This document shows, in pieces, positions 6,250 through 6,719 of a DNA stretch of 6,719 nt (position 1 is the stretch's first letter; each line of letters begins with the position of its first letter). The stretch lies in NCBI GenBank assembly GCA_013288455.1, contig JABDBU010000034.1, forward strand, positions 1-6,719, written 5' to 3'. The DNA comes from Gammaproteobacteria bacterium (GTDB lineage Bacteria > Pseudomonadota > Gammaproteobacteria > Diplorickettsiales > Diplorickettsiaceae). The position numbers and the translations under genes are program-made. The notes under the pieces were generated by a model, which saw only the letters and a program-made list of their open reading frames with translations, was not told where the DNA came from and did no database searches.

Positions 6250-6257
6250 CCCCCTTA
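6250..6257 (-). promoter_or_regulatory. Ribosome binding site fixing the rnc GTG start
   Basis: Read on the minus strand, TAAGGGGG spans 6257-6250 and differs from TAAGGAGG by one base. It lies five bases before the GTG at 6244-6242, but only one base before the out-of-frame ATG at 6248. This spacing supports GTG as the true rnc start. Confidence 0.7.
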
Positions 6258-6286
6258 CACTCATGACCCCTGAATAAATACAGGCA

Positions 6287-6719
6287 TTAATGAATTTGCT
6301 TCCCAAGTCTACTCCACCGTATCCGATGATGTTCACCATCCCAACTAAAAAATATCCATACTGCTTTACCGATGAGATTTTTTTCCGGAACCACTCCCCA
6401 ATAACGGCTATCGTAGCTATAGTCCCGATTATCACCCATTACAAAATAGCTCCCCGGCTGAACCTGTAATGAAAAATTTCCTGCTGCTTGATCAAGACGA
6501 ACATAAATAGGGTGCTTGATCCCCAATAAATCTTCTTCTCGTAGTAATACTGGCCACGTGGTCACTTCTGCATCTCTATCTGTAGACTCCACAAGCGGGG
6601 TTTGCGTGGCGACTCGCCCGTTTATCGTCAATACTTTATCCTTATACACAATAAGATCACCCGGAATACCAATGACGCGTTTAATAAAATAGGTCGCGTT
6701 ATCGCGTGGCCATAAAAAT
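6287..6719 (-). CDS. lepB: Signal peptidase I, C-terminal part (N-terminus beyond window)
   Basis: The frame is open from the right edge to the TAA at 6289-6287, giving 143 visible residues. A GTG at 6649 is internal, because conserved LepB sequence continues upstream of it. The enzyme is anchored in the inner membrane and removes signal peptides from exported proteins on the periplasmic side. The visible part includes TYFIKRVIGIPGD, which holds the catalytic lysine of the Ser-Lys dyad, and the late box MGDNRDYSYDSRYWG followed by VPEKNLIGKAVWIFF. The end, RIRWSRLGKQIH, is typical of gammaproteobacterial LepB. The catalytic serine (SGSMxPT box) and the membrane segments are outside the window. 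The 42-bp gap to rnc and the shared strand indicate an operon. Confidence 0.95.
   Translation of the reverse strand, partial: FLWPRDNATYFIKRVIGIPGDLIVYKDKVLTINGRVATQTPLVESTDRDAEVTTWPVLLREEDLLGIKHPIYVRLDQAAGNFSLQVQPGSYFVMGDNRDYSYDSRYWGVVPEKNLIGKAVWIFFSWDGEHHRIRWSRLGKQIH

Noticed and set aside
6241..6435. Minus-strand 64-codon frame across the lepB-rnc junction
   Set aside because: It overlaps the conserved LepB C-terminus in another frame. Its ATG-containing end near 6248 only mimics a start for rnc.

Overview
This window looks like a chromosomal segment from an AT-rich gammaproteobacterium, probably an intracellular or host-associated member of the Legionellales (Coxiella / Rickettsiella / Legionella-like). 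The core genes lepB-rnc-era and a DciA (DUF721) protein point to Gammaproteobacteria. The ankyrin-repeat gene with very similar internal units points to a host-associated lineage. The placement is inference from gene content and style; nothing in the window is diagnostic to genus.

Layout. Positions 3-1760 (+): most of a large ankyrin-repeat protein. Its reading frame is open through the left edge, so the gene starts outside the window. Its core is a tandem array of about 43-residue units that are nearly identical at DNA level in places. Positions 1761-2069: a non-coding gap with a small GC-richer patch that could be a gene remnant or an intergenic repeat, a perfect 12-bp tandem duplication, and a weak candidate promoter. 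Positions 2070-4064 (+): a 664-residue APC-superfamily permease with about 12 membrane segments and a C-terminal cytosolic domain, most like the KimA/YdaO type. Positions 4108-4141: a perfect 34-bp palindrome with no spacer, ending one base before the annotated start of the next gene. Positions 4143-4601 (+): a DciA-family (DUF721) protein, the predicted loader of the replicative helicase. It converges on the minus-strand operon, and a hairpin lies between the two gene ends. Positions 6719-4661 (-): lepB (cut by the right edge), rnc and era in the conserved order.

How the genes relate. The minus-strand genes form the classic cluster for signal-peptide cleavage, double-stranded RNA processing and 16S rRNA/30S maturation. 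The rnc-era junction is 6 bp, so the two are probably translationally coupled. The usual next gene, recO, does not follow era here. The ankyrin gene, the permease and dciA share a strand but are separated by gaps with structured or repetitive DNA, so they are probably independent units. The most unusual items are the mosaic ankyrin array (a candidate secreted host-interaction protein), the perfect palindrome at the dciA start, and the possible remnant or repeat at 1840-1980. I do not see a clear new multi-gene system.
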